Made by a program: the position numbers and the translations under genes. 41,683 nucleotides of DNA from Candidatus Methylacidiphilales bacterium (GTDB lineage Bacteria > Pseudomonadota > Gammaproteobacteria > JASGCS01): positions 1 through 41,683 of the forward strand of contig JASGCS010000003.1 of assembly GCA_030054035.1 (NCBI GenBank), in the 5' to 3' direction. Below are positions 26,902 to 37,112 of the stretch, one piece after another (position 1 is the stretch's first letter; the number at the start of each line of letters is the position of its first letter). Under the pieces are notes generated by a model. The model saw only the letters and a list, made by a program, of their open reading frames with translations, was not told the origin of the DNA and made no database searches.

Positions 26902-27894
26902 TCACCCTAGTAATAAGGCAACATCTAACATTCGATTGGAAAATCCCCATTCATTATCATACCAGGCGCAAACTTTAATATGATTGTTCTTTACCTTGGT
27001 AAGTGTTGTATCAACTATAGCAGAAGCTGAATTATGATTAAAATCACATGAAACTAATTGTTCGCCTGATATTTTTAATACACGACCATCAGCTCTTTTT
27101 GTTAATATTGAATGTACCTCTTCTACTGTTGAATTGCGATCAACAATAAAGCTTAAGTCTACAATTGATACATTTAATGTTGGAACTCTTATTGCAAACC
27201 CATCTAACTTACCTGCAAGACTCGGCAATACCAGCCCAATGGCTGCTGCAGCCCCGGTTTTTGCTGGTATCATGGATTGTGTAGCAGAACGGGCTCTGCG
27301 CAGATCGTTGTGGTACACATCACATAAAACTTGATCATTGGTATATGCATGGATAGTTGTCATTAGTCCTGATTGGATGTTTAATTGCTCATGTAATGGT
27401 GCAACAAAATTTGCTAGACAATTTGTGGTGCATGATGCATTTGAAATTATTTGATCTGATTTTTTGATTTCACCATGATTAACTCCATAGACGATAGTTG
27501 CGTCAACATCTGTTGCAGGTGCTGAAATAATCACTTTTTTTGCTCCAGCATTTATATGCATTTTAGCTTTATCTCTACTTGTAAATAAACCTGTGCACTC
27601 GAAAACAACATCTACACCTAAATCTTTCCATGGAAGTTTTTCAGGATTGCGTTCTGAAAAAACAGGTATAGTGTGACCTTCTATAACTAAATTGTTTCCA
27701 CTCGTCCCGACTTTAGATCTAAATGTACCATGGGTGGTGTCGTATTGAGTCAGATGAGCTAAGGTGTTTGAGTCACCTAGATCATTAATACCCACGCAGG
27801 TTAGTGTATCGGTATAATTACCTTCAAAGAATGCCCTGAGCACATTTCTACCAATCCTACCATATCCATTTATTGCAAATTTTATTACACTCAT
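26902..27894 (-). CDS. gap: Glyceraldehyde-3-phosphate dehydrogenase, type I
   Basis: Oxidises and phosphorylates glyceraldehyde-3-phosphate to 1,3-bisphosphoglycerate with NAD(P)+. The 330-residue protein has the N-terminal Rossmann motif INGYGRIGR (8-16), GINDLGD around 35-41, the catalytic SNASCTTNC with Cys155, and His182 in TIHAYTNDQ. The C-terminal ending [12 protein letters not shown] is typical. The Asp in IND suggests NAD preference, but cofactor use cannot be settled here. The ATG overlaps the tkt stop as TAATG (27892-27896), implying translational coupling. tkt, gap and pgk thus form one leftward operon. Confidence -1.
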   Translation of the reverse strand: MSVIKFAINGYGRIGRNVLRAFFEGNYTDTLTCVGINDLGDSNTLAHLTQYDTTHGTFRSKVGTSGNNLVIEGHTIPVFSERNPEKLPWKDLGVDVVFECTGLFTSRDKAKMHINAGAKKVIISAPATDVDATIVYGVNHGEIKKSDQIISNASCTTNCLANFVAPLHEQLNIQSGLMTTIHAYTNDQVLCDVYHNDLRRARSATQSMIPAKTGAAAAIGLVLPSLAGKLDGFAIRVPTLNVSIVDLSFIVDRNSTVEEVHSILTKRADGRVLKISGEQLVSCDFNHNSASAIVDTTLTKVKNNHIKVCAWYDNEWGFSNRMLDVALLLG

Positions 27895-29921
27895 TATTTT
27901 ATATACTCCTTTATTTTTATAGTTACTGATAATACATCTAATTTAAAATACTTATAACAACTTGATTCTGGTGCTGATTGACCAAAGGAATCAATTCCCA
28001 GCACACAAATTGATTTACCAAAAAGCCCTTTCCAAGGTAAGGTAACTCCGGCTTCGAGCACAATTATTTTAGCAGTGTCTTCTGGAATTATTTCTTTTTG
28101 AAAATTATAGGGTTGCCCTAGAAATTGATTTACTGATGGCAGCGACACTACCCGTAAATATATTTCTTCTTTTGCAAGTATTTCCATTACTTGGGTTGCA
28201 ATAGACACTTCACTACCTGTAGCAATAATAATCCCATCAAAGTCTTTAAAGTCATGGACAATGTAGCCACCTTTTTCAATTGCTTTTAATTGCGTGCTTG
28301 CTGAGTCATTGGGTTTTTGAAGGTATAAGCAAGATTGTCTACTCAGCGCTAAAACGGTTGGCCCTTTATTCTTTACCGCTTCTCGCCACGCTACTAATGT
28401 TTCTAGACTATCAGCAGGTCTCCAGACCGAGAGACCGGGTATGAGTCGAAGCGACCATAGATGCTCAATGGGTTGGTGAGTTGGCCCGTCTTCTCCAAGC
28501 CCAATCGAATCATGGGTAAGGATAAAAATGACTTTTTGATTCATCATTGCGCTAAGCCGTATTGCATTACGAGCGTAATCACTAAAAACTAGAAATGTAC
28601 CACCGTAAGGGATGAATCCTCCATACAGTGAGATGCCATTGAGAATGGCTACCATCGAAAATTCTCTCACGCCGTAGTATAAATAATTTCCTTGTAATGA
28701 TTTGTGTAACGGAACTGTTCCGCTCCATGATGTTAAGTTTGAGCTAGTTAAATCTGCTGACCCACCAAATAGTTCTGGAAGTTGTGGTGCGATTGCTTCT
28801 AATGCTTGTTGGGAACTTTGTCTTGTTGCTTGTTTTTTTGCATTTTGATGAACACTGTTAGCAGTCTGCTCAAATAACTCTTCAAAATGTAGGGGTAATT
28901 TTTTTTGTGTTCTTCTAATTAGTTCAATATATTTATCCTGGTAATTATTTTCATATGCTTGAAGTTGAAGTGCCCAAGTTTTATATGCGTAAGAACCAAC
29001 TGTGCGCATATCCCAATTTTCTTTATATTCCAAGGGGATTTCAAATGGAGGATATGGCCATTGCAAAGTTTCTCTTAGTAGTTTTATATCATTTGCTCCA
29101 AGTGGGCTACCATGAATTTTTTCACTGCCAACCTTAGTTGGAACCCCAAAACCAATTTGTGTTTTGCAAATAATTAAAGTAGGTTTGTCGCAAGGTGTTC
29201 TAGCTTGGGTAATAGCTTGTGATATCTCGTTTGGGTCATGGCCATCTATCGGTCCAATTACCCTCCATTGATATGACTTAAAACGAAGCGAGACATCCTC
29301 GCTCATCCAATGCTCAACTTTCCCATCAATTGAGATACCATTATCATCATAAAACACTATTAACTTATTAAGTTTTAATGTTCCTGCTAAAGAGGATGCC
29401 TCATGTGAAATACCCTCCATCACATCACCATCCCCCATAAAACAATAGGTATGGTTGTCTATAATATTAAAGCCATCTAAATTAAATTGTGCTGCTAATG
29501 TGCGTTCTGCAATTGCCATTCCTACAGCATTGGCAAGCCCTTGACCGAGCGGTCCAGTTGTTGCTTCAACCCCTGGAGTGTGAGAATACTCTGGATGGCC
29601 AGGGGTTTTTGAGCCTAATTGTCTAAATTTTTTTAAATCTTCAATCGATAATTGATACCCAGTGAGGTGTAATAATGAATATAGAAGAGCGGAAGCGTGG
29701 CCATTAGATAAAACAAATCTATCGCGATTTAACCAGTCAGGATTGCTTGGGTCAAACTTTAGAAATCGCTTAAATAATACTGTAGAAATGTCCGCCAGAC
29801 CTAACGGAGCTCCTGGATGCCCAGAGTTTGCTTGTTCTACCATATCGCAGGAAAGCACTCGTAAACAGGCACTAAGTTGTGTATGCGAAAGTGAACAGTT
29901 ATTATTAATATTGGAACTCAT
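27894..29921 (-). CDS. tkt: Transketolase
   Basis: Thiamine-diphosphate enzyme moving two-carbon units between sugar phosphates; links glycolysis to the pentose phosphate (or Calvin) pathway. At 675 residues it is full length. Visible motifs: [10 protein letters not shown] with His35, [10 protein letters not shown] (72-81), the [14 protein letters not shown] segment, the ThDP/Mg motif GDGDVMEG (163-170) continuing to the Asp-Asn of FYDDNG, and the central [16 protein letters not shown] segment. First gene of tkt-gap-pgk, reading leftward from the 92-bp region shared with rpoD. An extended -10-like element about 40 nt upstream gives a leader of about 30 nt. Confidence -1.
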   Translation of the reverse strand: MSSNINNNCSLSHTQLSACLRVLSCDMVEQANSGHPGAPLGLADISTVLFKRFLKFDPSNPDWLNRDRFVLSNGHASALLYSLLHLTGYQLSIEDLKKFRQLGSKTPGHPEYSHTPGVEATTGPLGQGLANAVGMAIAERTLAAQFNLDGFNIIDNHTYCFMGDGDVMEGISHEASSLAGTLKLNKLIVFYDDNGISIDGKVEHWMSEDVSLRFKSYQWRVIGPIDGHDPNEISQAITQARTPCDKPTLIICKTQIGFGVPTKVGSEKIHGSPLGANDIKLLRETLQWPYPPFEIPLEYKENWDMRTVGSYAYKTWALQLQAYENNYQDKYIELIRRTQKKLPLHFEELFEQTANSVHQNAKKQATRQSSQQALEAIAPQLPELFGGSADLTSSNLTSWSGTVPLHKSLQGNYLYYGVREFSMVAILNGISLYGGFIPYGGTFLVFSDYARNAIRLSAMMNQKVIFILTHDSIGLGEDGPTHQPIEHLWSLRLIPGLSVWRPADSLETLVAWREAVKNKGPTVLALSRQSCLYLQKPNDSASTQLKAIEKGGYIVHDFKDFDGIIIATGSEVSIATQVMEILAKEEIYLRVVSLPSVNQFLGQPYNFQKEIIPEDTAKIIVLEAGVTLPWKGLFGKSICVLGIDSFGQSAPESSCYKYFKLDVLSVTIKIKEYIK

Positions 29922-30013
29922 AGTTTACTCAATCGTGTGGTAAAATGTTTGTTTTATAATTTTATACCAAAGCATGGTAAAAAAACGTTAAAACAATAAA
30001 TCAATAATCAACA
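29922..30013. promoter_or_regulatory. Divergent tkt/rpoD promoter region with TGGTA inverted repeat
   Basis: For rpoD, a perfect TATAAT lies at 29955-29960, about 54 nt before the ATG; I see no good -35. For tkt on the minus strand, TGGTATAAA (complement of 29961-29969) forms an extended -10. TGGTAAAAT (29938-29946) and the inverted ATTTTATACCA (29959-29969) flank the rpoD -10, and a further direct TGGTAAAA begins at 29975. This could be an operator shared by both promoters or a chance result of AT-richness. Confidence -1.
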
Positions 30014-32125
30014 ATGATAAAGAAAATCAAATCAAAGCAAATAGTAAAAACTAAGTCGAAGAAGTCTGAGATTCACAAAAAAAAAGAACCCAAATTAAAT
30101 AAAAATCCGGTCTCTACAAAGGATAAAAGTCTAACAAAAGATCAGGCAAAAGATAAAACGAATTCAACCGTTAAGGGTGTTGTTGCTCATGAAGTAAAAA
30201 ACGACCCTCAGCGCGCTAACGATACTCATTCGAAAAAACACTTTGAGGAGCATAAAGAAATTGATCTTGACAATGCTCCAAATATGCAAGAGTTTTGGGA
30301 ATTCATTAATGATAATAAAGTCCGTGGATATGTCACTATAACAGAAGTTCAGGATAGGTTACCTCTACATATCGACGCTGAGCAAATAGCGGAAGTGTCT
30401 GAATCAATCCAGAATTTAGGTATTGATATTGTTGTAAAACCTCCAAACTACGATGAGATTAATTTTACAGAAGGTGGCGATAGTCTTCGCAATGAAGATG
30501 CGCTCCAAGAAAATCTCTTTAGCCTTGAACGATTAAGCTCCGAAAGCTCTCGTAGTGGCGATCCGGTAAAGATTTATATGAGCGAAATGGGTGCGGTAGA
30601 TTTGCTCAGTAGGGCAGGTGAGATAGAAATAGCAAAACGAATAGACGAAGGTATTGTTATCCTACTAAAATGCCTATGCTACTTTCCGAGCAGTTATAAT
30701 TTATTGCTAGGATCTTATAATTTATATCAGCAGAAATTAATGAGGCTGGCTGATATAGTAATTGGTTTTAATGACAATCGAGAGACCCTTGATGAGGCGT
30801 TTGCTCGAGCAACCCGAGAAGCTAAAATTGCCGCTAAGCGTAAAAAGGTAAAGTATCGTGGGAAGAAAATTGGAAAAGTTGAAGATGAAGATGGTGAATT
30901 ATTTCAAATAGATGAACAAAAATTAGCAATCACTCTTTCTGCAATCAAAAGAAATTATGATATATTTAGCGGTAACTTAGGTAAAAAACCTCAAAAAATA
31001 AAAGCAGCCGCACAACAAAGATGCTCAAAGTTGTTTCTAGAGCTTCGCTTTGCCTATGTGTTTGTTGCGAGAATGATTGCCCTGACGCGAGAAGTAGGAA
31101 ATGTGATTAAGAAAGAGGAAAAAAAATTACTTACTATAGCGTTATCAAATGGCGTGGATCGTGATTTATTTATTCAGCAATACCTTAAACATGGAATAAA
31201 GAGAGATTGGTTAGAAAAAGTCATTAAGAGCGCCCCTAAATTTGATAAAATTAAATTCAAGCAGCAGCTTTCAGAAATCGATTTGTCGTATGCAATTTTT
31301 CAAAAAATAGAGCAGGAATGCCAACTTCCGCTCGTTAAAATTAAAGATCTCTACAAAAACATAACTAGAGCAGAGATCGAAACACAAAAAGCAAAAAAAG
31401 CAATGATCGAAGCGAATTTACGATTAGTAATTTCTATTGCAAAAAAATACACCAATCGAGGGTTAAACTTTTTAGACTTGATACAAGAAGGGAACTTAGG
31501 ATTAATCAAAGCTGTAGATAAATTTGAATATAAAAGAGGGTATAAATTCTCTACCTACGCAACCTGGTGGATTAGACAGGCTATTACTAGATCAATTGCG
31601 GATCAAGCCAGAACCATTAGAATACCTGTGCATATGATAGAAACTATAAATCAACTAAATAAAGTATCACGATCTTTGCTTTCTCAAACTGGTAAAGAGC
31701 CAACCCCAGATCAATTATCAAAACATAAAAATATGAAAATTGTATTATCTGAAGAGAAAATTAGAAAAGCGTTAAAGATATCTCTTGACCCTATTTCACT
31801 TGATCAAATGGTTGGGGATGAGGATAATTCCAGAATTGGTGATTTTGTTACAGATGTTAACGCACTTTCACCTGATCAGTTTAATAGTGAATCCAACATT
31901 CATGTGTCTATCCATGAAATTTTAAATACACTTTCGGACAAAGAAGCAAAAGTTATTAAAATGAGATTCGGTATTGGTATTGCAAAAGATTATACTTTAG
32001 AAGAAGTTGGTAGGCATCTTGGTGTTACGCGCGAGCGAATTAGACAAATTGAAGCAAAAGCGTTAAGAAAATTAAAACACCCTTCTCGATCCCAGATCAT
32101 AAGGTCATTTTTAGAAGATTCTTAA
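30014..32125 (+). CDS. rpoD: RNA polymerase primary sigma factor (sigma-70)
   Basis: Directs RNA polymerase to housekeeping promoters. The 703-residue protein has a Lys-rich N-terminal extension (about 1-85), region 1.1 (about 90-150, with [14 protein letters not shown]), region 1.2 ([17 protein letters not shown], about 185-205), a long non-conserved region, and near-identical regions 2-4: [52 protein letters not shown], and the region 4.2 helix-turn-helix [17 protein letters not shown]. The extension resembles betaproteobacterial RpoD. The ATG at 30014 has no Shine-Dalgarno sequence; a later start cannot be excluded because the extension is poorly conserved. A tRNA gene follows after 8 nt. 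Confidence -1.
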   Translation: MIKKIKSKQIVKTKSKKSEIHKKKEPKLNKNPVSTKDKSLTKDQAKDKTNSTVKGVVAHEVKNDPQRANDTHSKKHFEEHKEIDLDNAPNMQEFWEFINDNKVRGYVTITEVQDRLPLHIDAEQIAEVSESIQNLGIDIVVKPPNYDEINFTEGGDSLRNEDALQENLFSLERLSSESSRSGDPVKIYMSEMGAVDLLSRAGEIEIAKRIDEGIVILLKCLCYFPSSYNLLLGSYNLYQQKLMRLADIVIGFNDNRETLDEAFARATREAKIAAKRKKVKYRGKKIGKVEDEDGELFQIDEQKLAITLSAIKRNYDIFSGNLGKKPQKIKAAAQQRCSKLFLELRFAYVFVARMIALTREVGNVIKKEEKKLLTIALSNGVDRDLFIQQYLKHGIKRDWLEKVIKSAPKFDKIKFKQQLSEIDLSYAIFQKIEQECQLPLVKIKDLYKNITRAEIETQKAKKAMIEANLRLVISIAKKYTNRGLNFLDLIQEGNLGLIKAVDKFEYKRGYKFSTYATWWIRQAITRSIADQARTIRIPVHMIETINQLNKVSRSLLSQTGKEPTPDQLSKHKNMKIVLSEEKIRKALKISLDPISLDQMVGDEDNSRIGDFVTDVNALSPDQFNSESNIHVSIHEILNTLSDKEAKVIKMRFGIGIAKDYTLEEVGRHLGVTRERIRQIEAKALRKLKHPSRSQIIRSFLEDS

Positions 32126-32133
32126 CTATACAT

Positions 32134-32210
<77 letters not shown>

Positions 32211-32217
32211 AAACTAC

Positions 32218-32223
32218 TATAAT
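32218..32223 (+). promoter_or_regulatory. TATAAT hexamer 7 nt before rarA start
   Basis: A perfect TATAAT sits between the tRNA CCA end and the rarA ATG at 32231. A transcript from this -10 would begin at or next to the ATG. No -35 is evident because the expected position lies inside the tRNA. rarA may also be read through from rpoD and the tRNA. Confidence -1.
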
Positions 32224-32230
32224 AAGATTG

Positions 32231-33493
32231 ATGAGCGTTAATAAAAACCTACCTTTGGCAGAGGCAATGCGCCCAACTAGTATTAATGAAATTTTCGGAC
32301 AAAATCATTTATTAGGTAAAGGAATGCCAATTGAAGTAATGATTTGTTCTGGAAAGTTTCAGTCAATGATTTTATATGGGCCAGCTGGGTGCGGGAAGAC
32401 TACCCTAGCTAGGGTACTGTGTGCAAGTGATAACGCATCGTTTATTACTTTTAGCGCAGTATTTTCGGGTGTCAAAGAAATTAGAGACGCTGTTCTAAGT
32501 GCAAAAAGCGAACATCAAAATGGTAAGCGAATATTTTTATTTATTGATGAGATTCATCGCTTTAACAAATCCCAACAAGACACCTTACTACCTTTTGTTG
32601 AGGATGGGACATTTGTATTGATTGGCGCTACTACTGAAAATCCATCCTTTGAAATTAATCAGGCGTTGTTATCGCGAGTGCGAGTTTTTGTATTACGCAC
32701 TTTAGACCATGAAAGTTTGTTACAAATAATAAAGCGTGTGTGGACAAAAAAACCATTACCTCAAGAAGTTATTGATTATTTGATACAATACGCAGATGGT
32801 GATGGGAGGCGATTAATTTCAGCTCTAGAAGCTATGGTAAATGTGCCTGATGTTACTTTAATTTCAATTACTACAGTTGCGCAGTTACTTTCCAAACAAC
32901 CATCTAAATTTGATAAGCGAGGAAATGTCTTCTATGACCAAATTTCAGCTTTACATAAATCAGTCAGAGGCTCCCATCCTGATGCTGCATTGTATTGGTT
33001 ATGTCGTATGTTGGATAGCGGAGTTGATGTACATTTTATTGCTCGCAGGATTATACGAATGAGTTGGGAAGATGTAGGTCTTGCAGACCCTAGAGCAATC
33101 ACCATTGCATTAGAAGCTGCCCAAACCTACGAAAGACTTGGTAGCCCCGAAGGTGAGCTTGCGCTTGGTATTGCTGTGGTGTATCTATCGTTAGCTAGCA
33201 AAAGTAATGCAGGTTATTACGCAATGCTAGAGGCTCAGGAATATGTAAAAAATCACAGTTCCTTTGAGGTGCCTTTACATTTAAGAAATGCACCAACAAC
33301 ACTCGCAAAAGAAATGGGGCACTCTTCAGGCTATCGCTATGCCCATGATTATCCCAATGGATTTGAGCCAGAACAAGTTTATTTTCCTAAAGATGATCAA
33401 GAGTGGTATCATCCAAAGAATCATGGTTTTGAGGCAAAAATAGCTGAAAAAATTAAATATTTTAGAGAAGAACGAAAGAAGTTCAGTAACTAG
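32231..33493 (+). CDS. rarA: Replication-associated recombination protein A (MgsA/RarA AAA+ ATPase)
   Basis: Clamp-loader-like AAA+ ATPase acting at stalled replication forks. The 420-residue product carries [21 protein letters not shown] at the start, Walker [10 protein letters not shown] (50-58), Walker [11 protein letters not shown] (102-111), sensor 1 GATTENPSF, and the family's C-terminal tetramerisation region ending [25 protein letters not shown] and following residues. A TTG at 32177 opens the frame further but lies inside the t[18 protein letters not shown] fits the family start, so 32231 is chosen. The stop overlaps the convergent DUF2779 stop within a CTAG palindrome (33490-33493). 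Confidence -1.
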   Translation: MSVNKNLPLAEAMRPTSINEIFGQNHLLGKGMPIEVMICSGKFQSMILYGPAGCGKTTLARVLCASDNASFITFSAVFSGVKEIRDAVLSAKSEHQNGKRIFLFIDEIHRFNKSQQDTLLPFVEDGTFVLIGATTENPSFEINQALLSRVRVFVLRTLDHESLLQIIKRVWTKKPLPQEVIDYLIQYADGDGRRLISALEAMVNVPDVTLISITTVAQLLSKQPSKFDKRGNVFYDQISALHKSVRGSHPDAALYWLCRMLDSGVDVHFIARRIIRMSWEDVGLADPRAITIALEAAQTYERLGSPEGELALGIAVVYLSLASKSNAGYYAMLEAQEYVKNHSSFEVPLHLRNAPTTLAKEMGHSSGYRYAHDYPNGFEPEQVYFPKDDQEWYHPKNHGFEAKIAEKIKYFREERKKFSN

Positions 33494-34842
33494 TTAACCG
33501 TAGCTAACTTCTGCAGTAATGCAACGAGTACTTCGGTGTCTCTTTTGCAATAGGCACCCATGTGGGTTCTGATCTCTTCTTTTTTTTCATGAGTTGTTGA
33601 GCTATCTATACACCTGATGTAAGCATTTTGTATTTCGTACCCATTTTTTACACCGGCTAAGTTGGAATAAGTTAAAGTGGGGTCAATACCATGTACTAAT
33701 GATTTTAAGTTTAATGAGAATTTTTCTTGTGAAGATTTGTCTGAAGCAATTGCAGAGCGAATGATTGGGAGAAGATCTACTAAAGATCTGTCAATCCTAA
33801 GTAGTTCTGATGCAATTTCTGGATTGGTTTTTTGACATAATTTGACACTATGTCGTTCTAAAGAGATGTCATACACTAATACTGAGCCTTCATGCCTGAT
33901 GGCTTTTACGAGAGCTTCTGAGAATTGTTTTACTGGGTACTCTCCACTGGTGTCTATAAACTCATGGTGATGCAATGCACCATCTTCAGTTAATACATGG
34001 CAAGAAAATTGAAAAGGTATTTTGTCAAATGGCTTGCAGCCTTTCCAGCGGGGTATCGTGAATGATATAGCTTCAACATCAAAAAAATAAATTGGTCTAG
34101 GAAGTTTAGAAATTGTTTTATTTATAGATTCTAACATGTTGGTACTTAAAAGAGAATTAGTGGGTTTAACTTTATGTTCAGAACAATGAGAAAAAAAGTA
34201 ACATTGGTTAGGAAATTCACAATGTTTGCCCATTGCTGTATCTGGAATATTTCCCAATAAAAGTAATAATCGTGCTTCGTTTAAAATTGCCTTCCCGCCC
34301 TCAATATGTTCTAAAATAGTTTGACTCAAATCATGGAACTTAAATAATCCATCATATTGAGAATCTCCCTGATAAATGAAATCGTGGTTAATGTTAACTA
34401 ATGTAGTAGAAACTATCTCCCATCCCATTAATTGAAGTAAGTGTACTTTTAACGCCAGTAATTCATAATGGTGTTTTCTAATATTGATAATTGATTTAAG
34501 TTCAAATAGCTGTATTTTTTTTTCTCCAAGTGAAAAAAGCAATGGAAAGGTTATAGGTATATCCTGATATAAATAGGCAGGACGAGAAATAAATAAATTT
34601 TTCGTCTGACAAAGTATGGCAGTATCTGTTGCATCAAAATTAGCATCTTTATAATTTTTATCTTTCGTGGTATTATTTATAAAGTATTTTGTAATTTCTC
34701 TTGATTCTTGATTAAACAGTGTTTTATTGTCTTGAGGGGTATCTTTTTGAATTCTATCTTGGCTACTGAGTACAAACTTTTTTTTGCAATGCCTGAGGTT
34801 GTTTAGCTTTGAAAAGCTAATTGATTGATTGACGATACGCAT
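33490..34842 (-). CDS. DUF2779 protein: Cas4-like nuclease domain plus DnaQ-like domain
   Basis: A 450-residue protein. The C-terminal half (about 249-446) matches DUF2779: FFDVEAISFTIPRWKG (Asp255, Glu257), DKIPFQFSCHV, VLVYDISLERH and YCKRDTEVLVALL (Asp435). The acidic residues suggest a DEDD-type 3'-5' exonuclease fold (inference). The N-terminal half looks like a Cas4/AddB-type PD-(D/E)XK nuclease: Cys19 near the N-terminus, FELKS (113-117), then Cys208-x5-Cys214-x5-Cys220, which together could bind a 4Fe-4S cluster. Cellular role unknown; DNA or RNA processing is likely. An 8-bp inverted repeat with 2-nt loop (34803-34820) lies about 20 nt inside the coding start. Only 38 bp separate it from divergent dapF. 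Confidence -1.
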   Translation of the reverse strand: MRIVNQSISFSKLNNLRHCKKKFVLSSQDRIQKDTPQDNKTLFNQESREITKYFINNTTKDKNYKDANFDATDTAILCQTKNLFISRPAYLYQDIPITFPLLFSLGEKKIQLFELKSIINIRKHHYELLALKVHLLQLMGWEIVSTTLVNINHDFIYQGDSQYDGLFKFHDLSQTILEHIEGGKAILNEARLLLLLGNIPDTAMGKHCEFPNQCYFFSHCSEHKVKPTNSLLSTNMLESINKTISKLPRPIYFFDVEAISFTIPRWKGCKPFDKIPFQFSCHVLTEDGALHHHEFIDTSGEYPVKQFSEALVKAIRHEGSVLVYDISLERHSVKLCQKTNPEIASELLRIDRSLVDLLPIIRSAIASDKSSQEKFSLNLKSLVHGIDPTLTYSNLAGVKNGYEIQNAYIRCIDSSTTHEKKEEIRTHMGAYCKRDTEVLVALLQKLATVN

Positions 34843-34880
34843 TAATTAATTACTCTATTTTATGGTAAATTTATACGGGT

Positions 34881-35840
34881 ATGAACGGATCGAATCAATT
34901 AATTAATTTGGTGCTTTATAATGCCCATGAAAACTATATTGCAATAATATCAGGAAATCAAGCACAAAATAACTTTCCAAATGATTATTTTGAGCAATCT
35001 TTATACTGGAAACAACCATTATTGCGTACCATTCCAAGTTTAACGCAAAGCAAGGTTCGTCAATTAACTGAGTCTTTAAAGCATATTGGGCTTTTCTATG
35101 ACCAATTACTTCAAGTTCATCCCGAATCAGATGGTGTAATTCCATATCATATTCATAATGCGGATGGTTCTTATGCTGCACAATGTGGAAATGGAGCTAG
35201 AAGTTTAATTGCTCATCTTGCAGAATCAACATCCCAAGATTCTTTTATGCTCCTTTCTCCATCTAACCGTCAATTTGGAAGAGTCTTGCAAGATCAAAGC
35301 GTGGAGGTTGAAGTGGGTGTCACAAGCACTGATCGAGACGAGTTAATTCAATCTGGAATTCTGGTGAATAAACTTAATAGGAGTGCTGATGGCCGGTATT
35401 TGTTATTTTTACCACTGCTGGAAAAAACCATACCGGTGCATTTAATCTCGGCAGGAAATCCACATGCTATTTTTAATTTACATGATATCACTGATCAAGC
35501 AGGCGATATTGACATCTTGTCAAAAATCGGCCAATACTGTAACACAGAGTGTGATATTTTCCCTCATGGTGTTAATGTTAGTTTTTATGAGCCTATGCAG
35601 GGCGATGCAGAATTGCAGATAATCATTTATGAACGAGGAGTGGGGTTTACCGGTTCTTGTGGAACAGCGTTAATTTCTGTCTATAGCGCAATTTGGGAGA
35701 GCCAAGAAGGCTTGCGCCAAGTATGCACTACAAATCCGGTCACAAAATCTAGAAATGTTATTACAATTAAAAATCAAAGAGGGGTACTCTCATTGATAGG
35801 ATCAGTTGTTAAGGTAGGCGAGTATCAGCTTTCCATTTGA
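34881..35840 (+). CDS. dapF: Diaminopimelate epimerase (divergent)
   Basis: Converts LL- to meso-diaminopimelate, the lysine and peptidoglycan precursor, using two cysteines as acid/base. Seen: NADGSYAAQCGNGAR with Cys102, GNPHAIF (192-198), and ERGVGFTGSCGTA with Cys260. Both catalytic cysteines are present. It is long (319 residues against about 275) and divergent: the usual N-terminal MHGxGNDF is YNAHENYI, about 20 extra residues precede FYDQLLQV, and the usual ACGTGA-type loop is SCGTAL. Function as an epimerase is likely but less certain than for a canonical copy. Its 3' end overlaps the convergent redoxin gene by 32 nt. No clear promoter was found in the 38-bp gap upstream. Confidence -1.
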   Translation: MNGSNQLINLVLYNAHENYIAIISGNQAQNNFPNDYFEQSLYWKQPLLRTIPSLTQSKVRQLTESLKHIGLFYDQLLQVHPESDGVIPYHIHNADGSYAAQCGNGARSLIAHLAESTSQDSFMLLSPSNRQFGRVLQDQSVEVEVGVTSTDRDELIQSGILVNKLNRSADGRYLLFLPLLEKTIPVHLISAGNPHAIFNLHDITDQAGDIDILSKIGQYCNTECDIFPHGVNVSFYEPMQGDAELQIIIYERGVGFTGSCGTALISVYSAIWESQEGLRQVCTTNPVTKSRNVITIKNQRGVLSLIGSVVKVGEYQLSI

Positions 35841-36378
35841 TATTGCAGCCCATACTTGGGTGTTGCGTTATCGGACCTTTGCCGGTTTTAATAATTTCAC
35901 TCATTGCATTTAGTAGTTCTGGTATTGGGTTGCTCACCGAAGTATCTGATCGGGCAGAGTCCAATCTTCCACGGTATTGAAGCTTGAGTTCGCTGTTGTA
36001 GCCAAAAAAATCAGGTGTACATACAGCGCCGTACGCTTTTGCAATTTCTTGGGTTTGATCAATCAGATAAGAAAATGGATACTGGTGAGATTTTGCAATC
36101 GTAAGCATTTGTTCAGGTGAATCTTCTGGGTAAGCTAAATAATCATTAGACATAATCGCCACACAGCCGATGGATTCTTTTAGCAATCGCTCTGAGGTAG
36201 AAACGAGTTTTTCTTGTATGGCTTTTACATAGGGGCAATGATTACAGATAAACATAACTAAAAGTCCATTAGCTTTCTTTACCATATCTCTTGTAATAAA
36301 AGTACCATGCGCGTCAGGTAATCTAAAATTAGGAGCTGGAGTGTTAAACTCACAAAGAGGTGTATAGGTAAGCGCCAT
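35809..36378 (-). CDS. Thioredoxin-like redoxin (AhpC/TSA-related family)
   Basis: A 189-residue cytoplasmic protein of the conserved thioredoxin-family group with CNHCPYVKA (Cys45, Cys48), FxVRGTPDF-like CTPDFFGY (Cys120) and a C-terminal PSMGCNIKWK (Cys178). The CxxC sits where a thioredoxin active site would be; there is no signal peptide. Probably a thiol peroxidase or disulfide reductase; substrate unknown. Its ATG overlaps the upstream gene's stop as TAATG (36376-36380), so it is translated with the unrecognised 244-residue protein. Its end overlaps dapF on the opposite strand by 32 nt. Confidence -1.
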   Translation of the reverse strand: MALTYTPLCEFNTPAPNFRLPDAHGTFITRDMVKKANGLLVMFICNHCPYVKAIQEKLVSTSERLLKESIGCVAIMSNDYLAYPEDSPEQMLTIAKSHQYPFSYLIDQTQEIAKAYGAVCTPDFFGYNSELKLQYRGRLDSARSDTSVSNPIPELLNAMSEIIKTGKGPITQHPSMGCNIKWKADTRLP

Positions 36379-37112
36379 TAGTGTTTCTGCTCAGAGCTAG
36401 TTGCCCCAATAACGAGCTGTGAGCTATTTCGATAATGGTCAATCATTTGATCAATTACTTTTGCTGAGCGAATTAAACAATTATCAAATCGCATATTTTC
36501 CCAGAGCTCAAATTCATCAGCATTACTAATTAAGACTAAGTCGGGGATGCTATACACAGATCGGTTGATATCAATATTGGTGTTTCTCTTTTTTTGATTA
36601 AATGGAATATCAGTAAGGACTACCACTTGATTGCTGTTTTCTAAAAATACGAGCAAGTCGTTTTCTAAAAACTTAGATGAGCTATCTATTATTAACCAAA
36701 TGTCAATACTATTAGCTAGAATTTGTTGTCGCAACCATTGATTTCTTTGTTTCCTAGAGTATTGATTTGGTAAAGATAACATGGTGCTTAGTGATGCGTC
36801 GGGTAAAGGATTTTTCAGAATATTCTCATGTACTTGAATGAGGGTAAGAGAAGCTAGATGTTTTGAACGAACTATCCCATTACTTAATTCCATAAGCATG
36901 TCATTGCCCACAATTAACAGGTCAGTATTTTGACAGAAAAAAATACCGACTCTAAAATAATTAGAATTGCTCGCTCCAAGGGGTGTTTGGCACACATCAA
37001 CTGCACGAAAAGTTCGATAGTGTTTATTGATTCGTCTGATTAAATTATAGAGGTAGTAAAATTTTAATTCAAAGCAATAAGATTGCAATCTGATAAGTAA
37101 GGACAATATCAT
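36378..37112 (-). CDS. Unrecognised 244-residue protein
   Basis: I do not recognise this protein. It begins with a hydrophobic and basic stretch (about 1-35) that could be an amphipathic membrane-associating helix. It continues with alternating strand and helix segments, for example NTDLLIVGN, SIDIWLIIDSSSKFL and NQVVVLTDIPF, suggesting an alpha/beta fold. No catalytic motif stands out. The ATG at 37112 is preceded by TATAAT exactly 6 nt upstream on the minus strand, supporting this start and a leaderless mRNA. Coupling to the redoxin gene (TAATG) suggests a shared function. Confidence -1.
   Translation of the reverse strand: MILSLLIRLQSYCFELKFYYLYNLIRRINKHYRTFRAVDVCQTPLGASNSNYFRVGIFFCQNTDLLIVGNDMLMELSNGIVRSKHLASLTLIQVHENILKNPLPDASLSTMLSLPNQYSRKQRNQWLRQQILANSIDIWLIIDSSSKFLENDLLVFLENSNQVVVLTDIPFNQKKRNTNIDINRSVYSIPDLVLISNADEFELWENMRFDNCLIRSAKVIDQMIDHYRNSSQLVIGATSSEQKH

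Noticed and set aside
34903-35181. 92-codon frame on the minus strand
   Set aside because: Fully inside dapF, whose catalytic motif is encoded on the other strand; no recognisable protein features.
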